Made by a program: the position numbers and the translations under genes. From an uncultured Ignavibacteriota bacterium (GTDB lineage Bacteria; Bacteroidota; Ignavibacteria; UBA10030; UBA8401), in assembly GCA_903884005.1 (NCBI GenBank), contig CAISDA010000088.1, forward strand, positions 1 through 64,000: a stretch of DNA of 64,000 nucleotides. The letters are read 5' to 3'. How positions within the stretch are numbered: position 1 is the first letter of the stretch; every line of letters starts with the position of its first letter. The notes under the pieces are model-generated. The model had not been told where the DNA came from and made no database searches. It was given only the letters and a program-made list of their open reading frames with translations. Of the stretch, positions 25,502-34,463 are shown in pieces.

Positions 25502-28195
25502 TTACCAATGGTCGGGGATCGTTACGGCCGGGATCACGGCGAGCTTCAAAATTTTCTGAGTGCCGAGCTCCGGCAGCGAAATATAGACAACATACATGCC
25601 CGCGGCAACCTGTGCGCCGTTTTCGTTCGTCAGGTCCCATTTCAGAAACTGCGACGGATCGTCCTTTACGAGAACGCGCAGACGGACGCCGGTAAGCGTG
25701 AGTATGTTGATCACCGCCTTTTGCGGCAGATGATTGAACGTGACGAAATGCTCGTACTTGTTGGTCTCGAGCGCATTATCTGCGAAGTACGGATTCGGAT
25801 ACACGTTGATCCGCTGCACATCGGCCGCGGCCTGATCGGCAGAATACGTGCGTTCAAGATGCGACGTCGACAGGCTCCACCGATGGACGAGCACTACAGG
25901 AGGAACAACGACGCTGAATTGAAGACCGTCGACGACGGGATCGGCTGGATCGTTGAAGTATTTTGGATAATTGTAGTATGTGAGGACCTTCGTATAATTT
26001 TTCTGGTCCCTAATGACCATCGTGTTTGCGGTGGAATCGAAGACACTCCACGAAGCATGTGCTCCCGTGTCCGAAAAAACAACGGCGTATGTGTGGCCTG
26101 CAACTTTCGCGGGATCGATCACGCGGACAAGGACGGAACGGTCCTTCATACCAGCGCTGCGAACGCGCGACGGATCGTCGGACAGGATTTGTCCGAACTG
26201 CACATGCACGGCAGTGCCGGGCAGAGGCGCTTGCGGAATGGCTTCGAGCACCACAGGCCGGCTCTCGATGATCTTCGTGCCGCCGGTGCCCTTCGGATCG
26301 TACGCATACGATGTTACCGCATAATCATATGTTCTCCCATTGACCATGCGCGCACCTGTAAGTGAATCAGATCCGGTATAATAGAAACGCTGTATTCCCG
26401 AATCTTTTCCGAATGCAGTCCGCACGGGCAAGTTCATGTTGGCTGCGGCGTCGTACAGCGTATCTGTTACGGATTGGACGTTGTCCACAATGTCGAATGT
26501 GGCGATGCGCTTTGCCTTGGCAGCATCCCCACCCGGCAGCTGATACACATTGTATCCCTCGAAGCGATAGTGTTCGCTCGCATACGATTCGGTTCTCGCC
26601 GCGGATGCCGCCTCAGTCCAGTCGAGGAGGATGTGTCCGTCCAATTGCGACACATGCACAGACGGGGCAGGCGGCGTGGCGGGAAGCCGGAATCCGTTCC
26701 TGAATATTTTCCGGACGGCGTCGGCGTTCGACTGCAGGGCCGCAACGCTGCCGAGATTGTCGAATCCCATGCCGACGATCTCGGCGAGAAGGATATCCTG
26801 TGTGTCGGCCGGAGCCATTGTAAAGGGACCCGAGGTCAACTGCAGGCGCCTGTCGGCGGAGGGCAAGATCTCGCCCGAGGTGAAATACGGCGTTCCTTCG
26901 ACCCATCCCGACTGTGTCACGGGATCGCCGGGGAACACAAAATTTGTGGCTCTGCCAGTTTGAGGATTCACGATCGGCGTTCCGGTCCGTGAAAGGCCCT
27001 TTAAAACATTATAGAATTCCCTCCCTTGTGTGTATGCCGCCACATACGGTTCATCCCCGAATCGGCGGACCATGACCATGGAGGTCATCGGTAAATTTTT
27101 CATTCCCTTCCGGTATGAAAAATTCACGAATGCAGAGTCAGCAGCAGAGCCGGGAACGGTCGGACCTGCAAGGATTGCGAAACCAATGGCGGGAGGCTGC
27201 GACCCGAAATAGCCGAGTGTGGTCGCATCGAAATAGGCAAAGCCCATATTGCGGATCGTGTCGCAACCGGTATAGTTGTTATAATATCCGTTGCGTCCGC
27301 CGATATCCGGATCGGAAAATTGCGCAACGTACATGCTGTCTATCGGCAGACCGCTTTTATTCAGGAGCCGCGAGCGCTGAAAAATTGTGGTGTTGAGAGC
27401 GCCGGGACGATTGTATGCCCATAGAGTTTTTTGCATTTCCAACCCTGCAGGCAGGAGGCCGGCGATCCACGTTGTCCGGAGGCTGTCCATATCGTTGCAG
27501 ACATACCATAGCGTCTGATCGGCTCCCGGAACGCCGGGAATGTCAATAGCCGGTTCGTAGACACCGTTGTTATTCACGTCCGTGTACGGTGCCCCCTCGG
27601 CGCCCGGCCATTCGTTCCAGTCGCGGCAATAGTTCGCAAAGAGCTGGAGGCCTGTGATCGGTTCATACCCACTTGTCCACGGGAGTTCATCCTTCGCGAG
27701 CATGGCGGCAGCCAAATCGGAAGGAACGCTGCTTGAGATATCGGGACGTACCCGATACACCCTGTAATGAGTATTTGTCCGGTCGGCTGCAACAGGACGC
27801 TGAGAAGACGTGCCCGGTGTCACAATTGGGCCGGCCTGCAAACCGCTTACCCAATAGGCACCTCCCATTTTGGGAACACTACGTTGGTAACCGCCCCAGA
27901 TGAGGCCTTCTGTATACATCAACAGGCCGCCATTCTGCTTTATGACCAAACTATTCTCATCACCTGGATTATGTCCTCCTGAACCATCATTTGAAAAATA
28001 CGTGAGGAGGCCATTGATCAAGAGCGACTTGATATCATCCAGCGTTTCAGTTTTCTTCAATCGCTGTGATGAATATTTCGGGTCATCACTTCGCGGCGCG
28101 GAGAGCACCGGATATAGAACGAGCGTGGCTAAAGCAAGCGCGATAACGATATTTCGTTTCATGCGAGTCATAAAGAAAGCAGTCGATAAGTCCAC
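25502..28195 (-). CDS. Large secreted T9SS-type protein, tandem paralogue B
   Basis: The 897-residue middle copy has the same order of parts as its neighbours: a signal peptide (about 1-32), the SQRLKKTETLDDIKSLLING start region, and a GLIWGGYQRS segment. Next come DVNNNGVYEPAIDIPGVPG, a candidate calcium-binding loop, and VCNDMDS in place of VANDMDS. A fibronectin-III-like part (LDGHILLDWTEAAS) and the near-invariant C-terminal sorting domain ending AVTIPDHW complete it. The stop is separated from the copy A gene by a 252-bp gap holding two repeats. Copy C ends 46 bp before its start codon. The function is unknown. Tandem duplication with later divergence of the exposed body and conservation of the tail is the simplest reading. 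Confidence 0.88.
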   Translation of the reverse strand: MDLSTAFFMTRMKRNIVIALALATLVLYPVLSAPRSDDPKYSSQRLKKTETLDDIKSLLINGLLTYFSNDGSGGHNPGDENSLVIKQNGGLLMYTEGLIWGGYQRSVPKMGGAYWVSGLQAGPIVTPGTSSQRPVAADRTNTHYRVYRVRPDISSSVPSDLAAAMLAKDELPWTSGYEPITGLQLFANYCRDWNEWPGAEGAPYTDVNNNGVYEPAIDIPGVPGADQTLWYVCNDMDSLRTTWIAGLLPAGLEMQKTLWAYNRPGALNTTIFQRSRLLNKSGLPIDSMYVAQFSDPDIGGRNGYYNNYTGCDTIRNMGFAYFDATTLGYFGSQPPAIGFAILAGPTVPGSAADSAFVNFSYRKGMKNLPMTSMVMVRRFGDEPYVAAYTQGREFYNVLKGLSRTGTPIVNPQTGRATNFVFPGDPVTQSGWVEGTPYFTSGEILPSADRRLQLTSGPFTMAPADTQDILLAEIVGMGFDNLGSVAALQSNADAVRKIFRNGFRLPATPPAPSVHVSQLDGHILLDWTEAASAARTESYASEHYRFEGYNVYQLPGGDAAKAKRIATFDIVDNVQSVTDTLYDAAANMNLPVRTAFGKDSGIQRFYYTGSDSLTGARMVNGRTYDYAVTSYAYDPKGTGGTKIIESRPVVLEAIPQAPLPGTAVHVQFGQILSDDPSRVRSAGMKDRSVLVRVIDPAKVAGHTYAVVFSDTGAHASWSVFDSTANTMVIRDQKNYTKVLTYYNYPKYFNDPADPVVDGLQFSVVVPPVVLVHRWSLSTSHLERTYSADQAAADVQRINVYPNPYFADNALETNKYEHFVTFNHLPQKAVINILTLTGVRLRVLVKDDPSQFLKWDLTNENGAQVAAGMYVVYISLPELGTQKILKLAVIPAVTIPDHW

Positions 28196-28210
28196 ATTTT
28201 TTGTGCTCCG

Positions 28211-28240
28211 GCGTTGGCGAGAAGGCGTTCGCTCAAGGCA
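28211..28240. repeat. 30-bp repeat next to paralogue B
   Basis: Second copy of the GTTGGCGAGAAGGCGTTCGC element, 15-45 bp upstream of paralogue B. It ends at the base before the stop codon of paralogue C and fills most of the 45-bp gap between the two genes. Confidence 0.75.
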
Positions 28241-30919
28241 TTACCAATGGTCGGGGATCGTTACGGCCGGAATCACGGCGAGTTTCAAAATTTTCTGAGT
28301 GCCGAGCTCCGACAGCGAAACATAGACGACATACATGCCCGCGGCAACCTGTACGCCGTTTTCATTTGTCAGGTCCCAACGCAAAAATTGCGAGGGATCG
28401 TTCTTGACGATCGCCTTCACGCGCACGCCGGTGAGCGTGAGTATGTTGATGACGGCTTTTTGCGGAAGGTGATTGAACGTGACGAAATGCTCGTACTTGT
28501 TCGACTCGAGCGCGTTGCCGGCAAAGTACGGATTCGGATACACGTTGATCTGCTGCATGTCCGCTGCGGCCTTCTGCTGCGAGTACGGCTTCGGTTCGAG
28601 GCCGGCAGTCGTGATCAACCACTGAGTCGATGAATGTACGTGTCCGTTAACGGCTGAGAAATGCAGTCCGTCGGCGATCGGGTCCGTGGGTTCGTTCGCA
28701 TAATTAAATGTACTGCCGGGCAAGTACGAAAACGGCGCATACTGTGTCTGGGTTGTGATGACCACTTTATTCGCCGTGGAATCGAAGACGCTCCAGGGCG
28801 CATTCGACGCCGTGCCGGCAAAGCGCATGACGTACAGATGGCCGGTGATCTTCGCCGGGTCGACCACACTTACCACGGCGATCTCGTAATGCACATCCGT
28901 CCCCAGCACGCGGGATTGGTCATGCGAGATGACTTGACCGGGCACAGCCGGGACTGTGGTTCCGGGAAGCGGCTGTTGCGGCGTCACCTCGACGATGGCC
29001 GGTGTGCTTTCAAGCATCTTCATTCCTCCCGACGCCGCCGGGTTGTACGCATACGATGTGACCGCATACCAATAGTTCGTCCCGTTGACCATGGGCTTGC
29101 CGGTGAGCGAATCGGCAGAAGAGATAAAATAATGCCGAGGTCCGGTGTTCGCGCCATACGCCGTCGTCTTCGGATAAAACAAATTCACGGCGGGGTCGTA
29201 CACCGTGTCCACAATGAGTTTCACGTCGTCAATGATATCGCTTGTGAGGAGGCGTTTCGCTTTCGAGAAATCCCCATCCGGAAACTGATACAGGTTATAT
29301 CCCTGGAACGTGTATCCGGCGCTGGCATATGCCTCGGCGGTTGAGTAAGATGCCGCATCGGTCCAGTCCAGAAATATCCGTCCATTCCATCCCGATGCAT
29401 GCACTACGGGAGCAGTCGGCATGGCCGGAAGCGAGAAGCCGCCCCGGAATATCTTTCGGACGGCATCGGCGTTCGACCGCAGAGCGGCGAGGCTTCCCAA
29501 ATTATCGCTGCCCATACCGACCATCTCGGCAATGAGTATGTCCTGCGTGTCGGCAGGCGCCATGGTGAACGGCCCGGACGTGAAGCTCATCCGCCTGTCC
29601 GCCGGTGTGAACACCGCCCCTGTCAACTTGTATGGATATGGATCTCCTTCGACCCACCCGGCTTGTGTAATGGGATCCCCGGGGAATAGGAATGTGGTCG
29701 GCTTCCCGGTTTCAGTATTGATGAGAGCGTTTCCCGATATCAGACGGCCGCGCATGACATTATAGAATTCCAGTGTTCCGCTGTAGACGCCATTATGGGG
29801 TTCATCATAATTTTTGAGGATATAGACCATGGAGGTCATGGGCAGATTCCTGTATCCGCGGCGATACGTGAAGTTCACGTATGCAGAATCGGTACCCGAT
29901 GCGGGCACGGCCGGACCGGCAAGAAGCATGAGGCCGACGGCAGGCGGATGAGCGTGGAAGTAGGGGTCGTTATTCCCGGCATTATAGGCGTACCCCATGT
30001 TCCGGAGCGTATCGCAGCCGGCATAATCGTCCTGATTACCGAGTGAGCCGCCGATTTCGGGATCGGTGAATTGGGTGATGTACATGCTGTCTATGGGAAG
30101 GCCGCTCTTGTTGATGATGCGCGAACGCTGAAAGATGGTCGTATTCAACGCACCGGCACGTTGATACGCCCAGACCGTTCGCTGCATTTCGATGCCGATA
30201 GGCAATGAGCCGTAGAGCGGTTTTGTGCAAAGGCTGTCCATATCATTTGCCACATACCACAACGTCTGGCCGGCGCCCGGCACGCCGGGAATATCGATGG
30301 CCGGTTCATACACGCCGTTGTGATTCACATCGGAATACGGCGCGCCATCGGCTCCCGGCCATTCGTTCCAATCGCGGACGTACTGATCGTACAACGAACG
30401 CGCCGTCGTCGACGGTTCATATTTTAAAAGATACGACACTTCCTGCTTTGTCAGCAGCGTCTCCACCTGTGCGAACGCGGCACCAAATGGCACATCGGGG
30501 CGGACGCGATAGATCCTGTATCTGCTGTTCGCGGGATTGGCCGCGACGGGAAGCGCCGCAGAGGTCCCGGGCGTGATGATGGGTCCGGCCTGAAGTCCGC
30601 CAAAATATCCACCGCCGCCGACTTTCACAGCACCCCGGGCATAGCCGCCCCAGATGAGTCCTTCGGCAAACATAGTTTGGCCGCCGTTGGACTTCAGCTC
30701 GAGCCCGCAGTCGCCCGTATACGGATTGGATGCTCCCACGCCATTGTTTGTGAAATAAGTGAACAGATCATTGATGAGGATCGCCTTGCCGTCCTTGAGT
30801 GTCTGCGTTTTTTGCAGACGCGATGACGCAGAGAGTGCCGTTTCACCCGCATCGGAACGAAGGGCGGACAGAGACAGGAGGACAAGGAGAATCAGGACGT
30901 GGAGAATCGGACGTTTCAT
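28241..30919 (-). CDS. Large secreted T9SS-type protein, tandem paralogue C
   Basis: The 892-residue, most upstream copy has a signal peptide (1-25, cleavage near SDAG) and the SSRLQKTQTLKDGKAILIND start region. GLIWGGYARGAVKVGGGG, DVNHNGVYEPAIDIPGVPG and LWYVANDMDS follow, then a fibronectin-III-like WNGRIFLDWTDAASY and the C-terminal domain ending AVTIPDHW. The C-terminal 102 residues differ from copy A at about 11 positions. It is probably the first gene of a unit C-B-A-uvrC on the minus strand, although repeats in the gaps may interrupt transcription. I cannot name a function. Related proteins with the same calcium-loop and NKSG/DSM pattern are, as far as I recall, common in Ignavibacteria. 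Confidence 0.88.
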   Translation of the reverse strand: MKRPILHVLILLVLLSLSALRSDAGETALSASSRLQKTQTLKDGKAILINDLFTYFTNNGVGASNPYTGDCGLELKSNGGQTMFAEGLIWGGYARGAVKVGGGGYFGGLQAGPIITPGTSAALPVAANPANSRYRIYRVRPDVPFGAAFAQVETLLTKQEVSYLLKYEPSTTARSLYDQYVRDWNEWPGADGAPYSDVNHNGVYEPAIDIPGVPGAGQTLWYVANDMDSLCTKPLYGSLPIGIEMQRTVWAYQRAGALNTTIFQRSRIINKSGLPIDSMYITQFTDPEIGGSLGNQDDYAGCDTLRNMGYAYNAGNNDPYFHAHPPAVGLMLLAGPAVPASGTDSAYVNFTYRRGYRNLPMTSMVYILKNYDEPHNGVYSGTLEFYNVMRGRLISGNALINTETGKPTTFLFPGDPITQAGWVEGDPYPYKLTGAVFTPADRRMSFTSGPFTMAPADTQDILIAEMVGMGSDNLGSLAALRSNADAVRKIFRGGFSLPAMPTAPVVHASGWNGRIFLDWTDAASYSTAEAYASAGYTFQGYNLYQFPDGDFSKAKRLLTSDIIDDVKLIVDTVYDPAVNLFYPKTTAYGANTGPRHYFISSADSLTGKPMVNGTNYWYAVTSYAYNPAASGGMKMLESTPAIVEVTPQQPLPGTTVPAVPGQVISHDQSRVLGTDVHYEIAVVSVVDPAKITGHLYVMRFAGTASNAPWSVFDSTANKVVITTQTQYAPFSYLPGSTFNYANEPTDPIADGLHFSAVNGHVHSSTQWLITTAGLEPKPYSQQKAAADMQQINVYPNPYFAGNALESNKYEHFVTFNHLPQKAVINILTLTGVRVKAIVKNDPSQFLRWDLTNENGVQVAAGMYVVYVSLSELGTQKILKLAVIPAVTIPDHW

Positions 30920-30966
30920 GAGCGTACGTAATTGTTTTAAAGAAGAGCCCCCATTGTTGTACTGCG

Positions 30967-30996
30967 GCGTTGGCGAGAAGGCGTTCGCTCAATGCA
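30967..30996. repeat. 30-bp repeat next to paralogue C
   Basis: Third copy of the GTTGGCGAGAAGGCGTTCGC element, 48-77 bp upstream of the paralogue C start. The rest of the gap up to 31065 shows no other feature. Confidence 0.75.
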
Positions 30997-31065
30997 TGAG
31001 CACGTGTTCGGCGATCCTTGCATCCTGAAGGACGACGGTCATTCAGATTCGAATGAACTCAGGAT

Positions 31066-31980
31066 TTACGGGTGACGCGGTTTGCTGTTAGAGAGCACAC
31101 GCCTCAGTTCCGCGGCGTTGGCGATGATGATGCCGCTTAAGACGCATGCTGCGCCGGCGGCCATTTGTGACGAGAACGACTCATGGTTGAGAAGGACGCC
31201 GACCACAACGGCGATGATCGGAGTGATGAATGCCGATAATGCAAGGATCACTGCTTCCATGTGTTTGAGCAGCCAGAAATAGCTGACAAAGGTGACGATC
31301 GATCCGATGATGGCAAGATAGGAGATTGAAAACACTGCGGCAGGCGTGAACGAGACGGCCGAAAGATTTTCCAGCGCCAGGCTCGATGCGAGCAGCGCGA
31401 CGGAGCTCAACGCCGTGGGCATGAGCAGCGTCACGAACGGACTGACCAGGTGCGCTTCCTTCTTGATGACGATCACTGAATACGCCTGCATTACCGCGCT
31501 GGCAACCACGGCCGCCATGCCCCAGGCGGCCTTCGTATCGTTCATGTGAATGTCGTTCGCGAAGATGATGAAGACGCCGAGAAATCCGAGAACGATGCCG
31601 GCGATCTTCGAGGGGTTCAATTTTTCGGACGGAAGAAAGATGTATGAAAAGAGAGCGACGCTGAACGGGTAGATCCCGAACAGGACGGCGGTGAGGCCGG
31701 AGGAAATATGCTGCTCTCCCCAGTAGACAAGCGCGAACGGCACGCTGAATGAATAGAACGCCACCGTCACATAGAATTTCTTCATGCGGGCGTCGAACGG
31801 AATGGGGATCTTCGCCATCTTCACGTACGCATAGAGCACAGCGCTTGCCAGCGTGAATCGGCAGCCGGCCGAAAACAGGGGCGGCATCGTTTCCAGCCCG
31901 ATCTTAATGACGAGCCACGTCGTTCCCCAGATGAGGCAGATGAGCGCGTAAAGAAATATTATTTTGGGGCGGTCGTTCAT
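31066..31980 (-). CDS. EamA-family (DMT) membrane transporter
   Basis: The 304-residue inner-membrane protein has ten predicted helices arranged as two EamA repeats (about 10-140 and 155-290). The first begins with the typical ALICLIWGTTWLVIKIG, and the second includes SYLAIIGSIVTFVSYFWLL and the conserved ALSAFITPIIAVVVGVLL. Family members usually export amino acids, metabolites or drugs; the substrate is not predictable. The gene starts 21 nt after the DUF1015 stop and is likely co-transcribed with it. Confidence 0.9.
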   Translation of the reverse strand: MNDRPKIIFLYALICLIWGTTWLVIKIGLETMPPLFSAGCRFTLASAVLYAYVKMAKIPIPFDARMKKFYVTVAFYSFSVPFALVYWGEQHISSGLTAVLFGIYPFSVALFSYIFLPSEKLNPSKIAGIVLGFLGVFIIFANDIHMNDTKAAWGMAAVVASAVMQAYSVIVIKKEAHLVSPFVTLLMPTALSSVALLASSLALENLSAVSFTPAAVFSISYLAIIGSIVTFVSYFWLLKHMEAVILALSAFITPIIAVVVGVLLNHESFSSQMAAGAACVLSGIIIANAAELRRVLSNSKPRHP

Positions 31981-32001
31981 AGCTGCTGTTGATTCAGATT
32001 G

Positions 32002-33273
32002 TTACGACATTTTGTTGAGCACGAGTCCGGAGATCAGCTTCGGATAGAAGAACGTCGACTTCTGGGGCATTGTGTGCCCGGCTTTGGCGACGGCGCGCAC
32101 CTGGTCGATCTTCGTAGAATTCACGATGAAGGCAACCTGGGCGATGTCCCGGGCGACTTCGTTCGCGCATTCTTCGATCTTCTGCAGATAGTGGATGTTT
32201 CGTTTCTTTTCCTGCGCTTCGATGGAAATATTCAAGAGCGTGCCCAGAATGTATGTATGCAGCAGCACAACGTCGAGGTCCTTCACTTCGGCCGGCACCG
32301 ATTGAGGAATGAGCTCGTCGATGGAGCTGCCGCTGTTCAGCGTCGCGACATGGAATGCGGCCTTCGTAATGATGCCGTAGGCATACTGCGGTTTCGAGGC
32401 GAGCGCAGCAGTCATGGCGCCATGCGACTCGTATGTGTCGATGATGAAATGTTTCCTGAGCGTGTCAAGGAGCGCTCCGGCATCGAACGAGGGCAGGCTG
32501 TGCACGACGCGATGCGTCGGGAAGATCACGAGCCCTTCATCGTCCAGATTCGTGAAGAACATCATCACATAGTTGTAGAGCTCGGTGCCGGTATCGTTCG
32601 GATTGTTGGAGCGCATCAGGTCCCGGTAGGCAAGGGCCGTTTCGTACCGATGGTGCCCGTCCGCAATGAGAATCTGCATCGGCTCCACAAGCCCGGCGAT
32701 AGTGGCGATCACAGCGGGATCCGTAATGGACCAGAGCTGATTGCGCACTCCTTCGAATTCGACGTCGATCACGGGCGCGGATGCATGAACAGGCGTGATC
32801 GACGCGTCGATCTGTTTCTGCGGATCGGAATAGAGGCCGAAGATCTGGCTGAAATTGGAATTGGTAGCCTTGAATAATTTGAAGCGATCCTCTTTTGCTT
32901 TCGAGAGTGTCTTTTCGTGCGGCAGTACGATCCCTTTACTGAATTCCTCGAGGTGGCAGAGGGCGATGAATCCCTTGCGCTGCACCTGAGCGCCGGTGGT
33001 GGTGATGAATGTCTGGACCAGCGGATAGAGCGCCGGCTGCTCGTCGCGCACGAGCACCTGCGATTCCTGCCACTCTGCAAATGTCTTTGCGGCGGCGCTG
33101 TAGCGGTCCTCTTCGCGTCCCAGAATGAGCCGGACGATGTTGAACGGGGCCAGATCGTAATACGCGTTCTGTTCGGCGGGCGTGATGACATCGTACGGAG
33201 GCGCAACAACGGTGCGCATGGTAATTTTTGTTTGATTATAGCGAATTGCCCTGAATGGGAGAATCGTTGCCAT
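32002..33273 (-). CDS. DUF1015 family protein
   Basis: The 423-residue cytoplasmic protein matches DUF1015 in length and motifs: an N-terminal LPFRAIRYN, VVAPPYDVITPAE, and YYDLAPFNIVRLILG. The central LIADGHHRYETALAYRD is the family hallmark, and the HRVVHSLPSF segment follows. The family is conserved in Bacteroidota, Clostridia and others, and a link to serine or amino-acid kinase activity has been proposed for some members. The histidine-rich GHHRYETA core suggests an enzyme. The partner downstream is an EamA transporter. The start ATG lies at the beginning of the conserved LPFRAI motif, so no extension is needed. Confidence 0.9.
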   Translation of the reverse strand: MATILPFRAIRYNQTKITMRTVVAPPYDVITPAEQNAYYDLAPFNIVRLILGREEDRYSAAAKTFAEWQESQVLVRDEQPALYPLVQTFITTTGAQVQRKGFIALCHLEEFSKGIVLPHEKTLSKAKEDRFKLFKATNSNFSQIFGLYSDPQKQIDASITPVHASAPVIDVEFEGVRNQLWSITDPAVIATIAGLVEPMQILIADGHHRYETALAYRDLMRSNNPNDTGTELYNYVMMFFTNLDDEGLVIFPTHRVVHSLPSFDAGALLDTLRKHFIIDTYESHGAMTAALASKPQYAYGIITKAAFHVATLNSGSSIDELIPQSVPAEVKDLDVVLLHTYILGTLLNISIEAQEKKRNIHYLQKIEECANEVARDIAQVAFIVNSTKIDQVRAVAKAGHTMPQKSTFFYPKLISGLVLNKMS

Positions 33274-33339
33274 GGTCCACGTCCGGATGATGAGTGTATA
33301 AATTCAGTTAGGATCAGTGATACAATGTACGTGTTCACA

Positions 33340-33436
33340 CGCATGGGCGAGATAACATCTCGCCCTACAATGCTGCGTCTGCGAAACGGGTATTTTCATT
33401 CGGGGTAGTGAATCCCGAATTCATGAACGCTACAAA
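33340..33436 (+). repeat. GGGCGAG palindromic repeat, copy 5 (long form)
   Basis: GGGCGAGATAACATCTCGCCC, then TACAATGCTGCGTCTGCGAAAC, then a second part, TTCATTCGGGGTAGTGAATCCC and GAATTCATGAACGCTACAA. It shows the full ~100-bp form of the family. It lies between the DUF1015 leader and the era 3' end. Confidence 0.8.
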
Positions 33437-33451
33437 AGTGCAAGTGAACGG

Positions 33452-34360
33452 CTAATAGCCGAGCCGCTTCAGCCACTGCGATTGTTCGCGCCACTGTTCG
33501 CGCACCTTCACGTGCAGTTCAAGAAAGACCTCGTGCCCGAGAAACGTTTCGATCTCCTTGCGCGCATCGCCGCCGAGCGCCCGTAAGGCCCTGCCCTCTT
33601 TGCCGATCAGGATGCCCTTCTGCGACTGCCGTTCGACGTAGATGTCGGCGCTGATGAAGTGTTTTTTGGTCGAGCGCTCCTTGAATTCGATGATGTCCAC
33701 CGTTGTCGAATACGGAATTTCGGCGGAGTACCGCTTGAAGATCTTTTCACGTATGATCTCGCCGACGAAAAATTTTTCCGGCGCTTCGCTGGCAATGTCC
33801 TCGGGATACAGCGGAGGGTGCACGGGCAGACGCTTGACGATGCCTGCCACGAGTTCGCGTGTGCCGTAATTCTTCAGCGCGGAGATCGGATACACTTCGT
33901 CGAACGGGTAGATGGTGTGCAGATGCGCGATCATGTCCAGCACATCCCCTTTTTCAACCGTGTCGATCTTATTGATGACGAGGAATGTCGGCTTCTTATG
34001 GACCGACACTTTTTCCAGCGTGTCGGTCTGCTCTGTGAAGCCCCCGTGTTTGATCTTTTCGGCGTCGACCAGGAGCAGTATCACATCCGCGTCGTCGATC
34101 GCCGAGGCGGCGAATTGCATCATCACCTCCTGCAGCAGATATGCGGGCTTGATGATGCCCGGAGTATCGAGAAAGACGATCTGCGACTGCGTGCCGCTCA
34201 CGATGCCGGCGATTTTGTGGCGCGTGGTCTGCGGTTTATCGGTGACGATGGAAATCTTCTGGCCGAGAATGGCATTGAGCAGCGTCGATTTGCCGACATT
34301 CGGCTCGCCGACGAGCGCTGCATACCCTGTTCGAAATTCACTTTGTTCTGTCGTTGTCAT
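33452..34360 (-). CDS. era: GTPase Era
   Basis: An essential GTPase for 16S rRNA maturation and 30S assembly. It has 302 residues from ATG 34360. G motifs: GEPNVGKST near residue 18, the switch I TTRHKIAG, DTPG (G3), and NKID (G4) near 130. The C-terminal KH domain is at about 210-300 (IGKEGRALRALGGDARKEIE) and ends with WLKRLGY. An ATG 39 nt further upstream is open but adds a segment without family similarity, so the inner start was chosen. The gene is divergent from the rlmI-like gene; their starts are about 100 bp apart. Confidence 0.95.
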   Translation of the reverse strand: MTTTEQSEFRTGYAALVGEPNVGKSTLLNAILGQKISIVTDKPQTTRHKIAGIVSGTQSQIVFLDTPGIIKPAYLLQEVMMQFAASAIDDADVILLLVDAEKIKHGGFTEQTDTLEKVSVHKKPTFLVINKIDTVEKGDVLDMIAHLHTIYPFDEVYPISALKNYGTRELVAGIVKRLPVHPPLYPEDIASEAPEKFFVGEIIREKIFKRYSAEIPYSTTVDIIEFKERSTKKHFISADIYVERQSQKGILIGKEGRALRALGGDARKEIETFLGHEVFLELHVKVREQWREQSQWLKRLGY

Positions 34361-34463
34361 AGGTGCATTAAATATAGGCAAGATGGCGTCAATATTCAAC
34401 GAAAGAATGAATATGGTTTTGTCCTTATCGTTTTCTTTCGTACTTTATAGCAAAGGAGAACCA

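Noticed and set aside
25262-30996. CRISPR-like array made of the three 30-bp repeats
   Set aside because: The copies are about 2.7-2.9 kb apart with genes between them, so there are no spacers and no array. No cas genes were seen.
33912-34463. Upstream open extension of the methyltransferase frame
   Set aside because: This part is antisense to era. The PUA domain begins at ATG 34464, which has AAAGGAG at the right distance.
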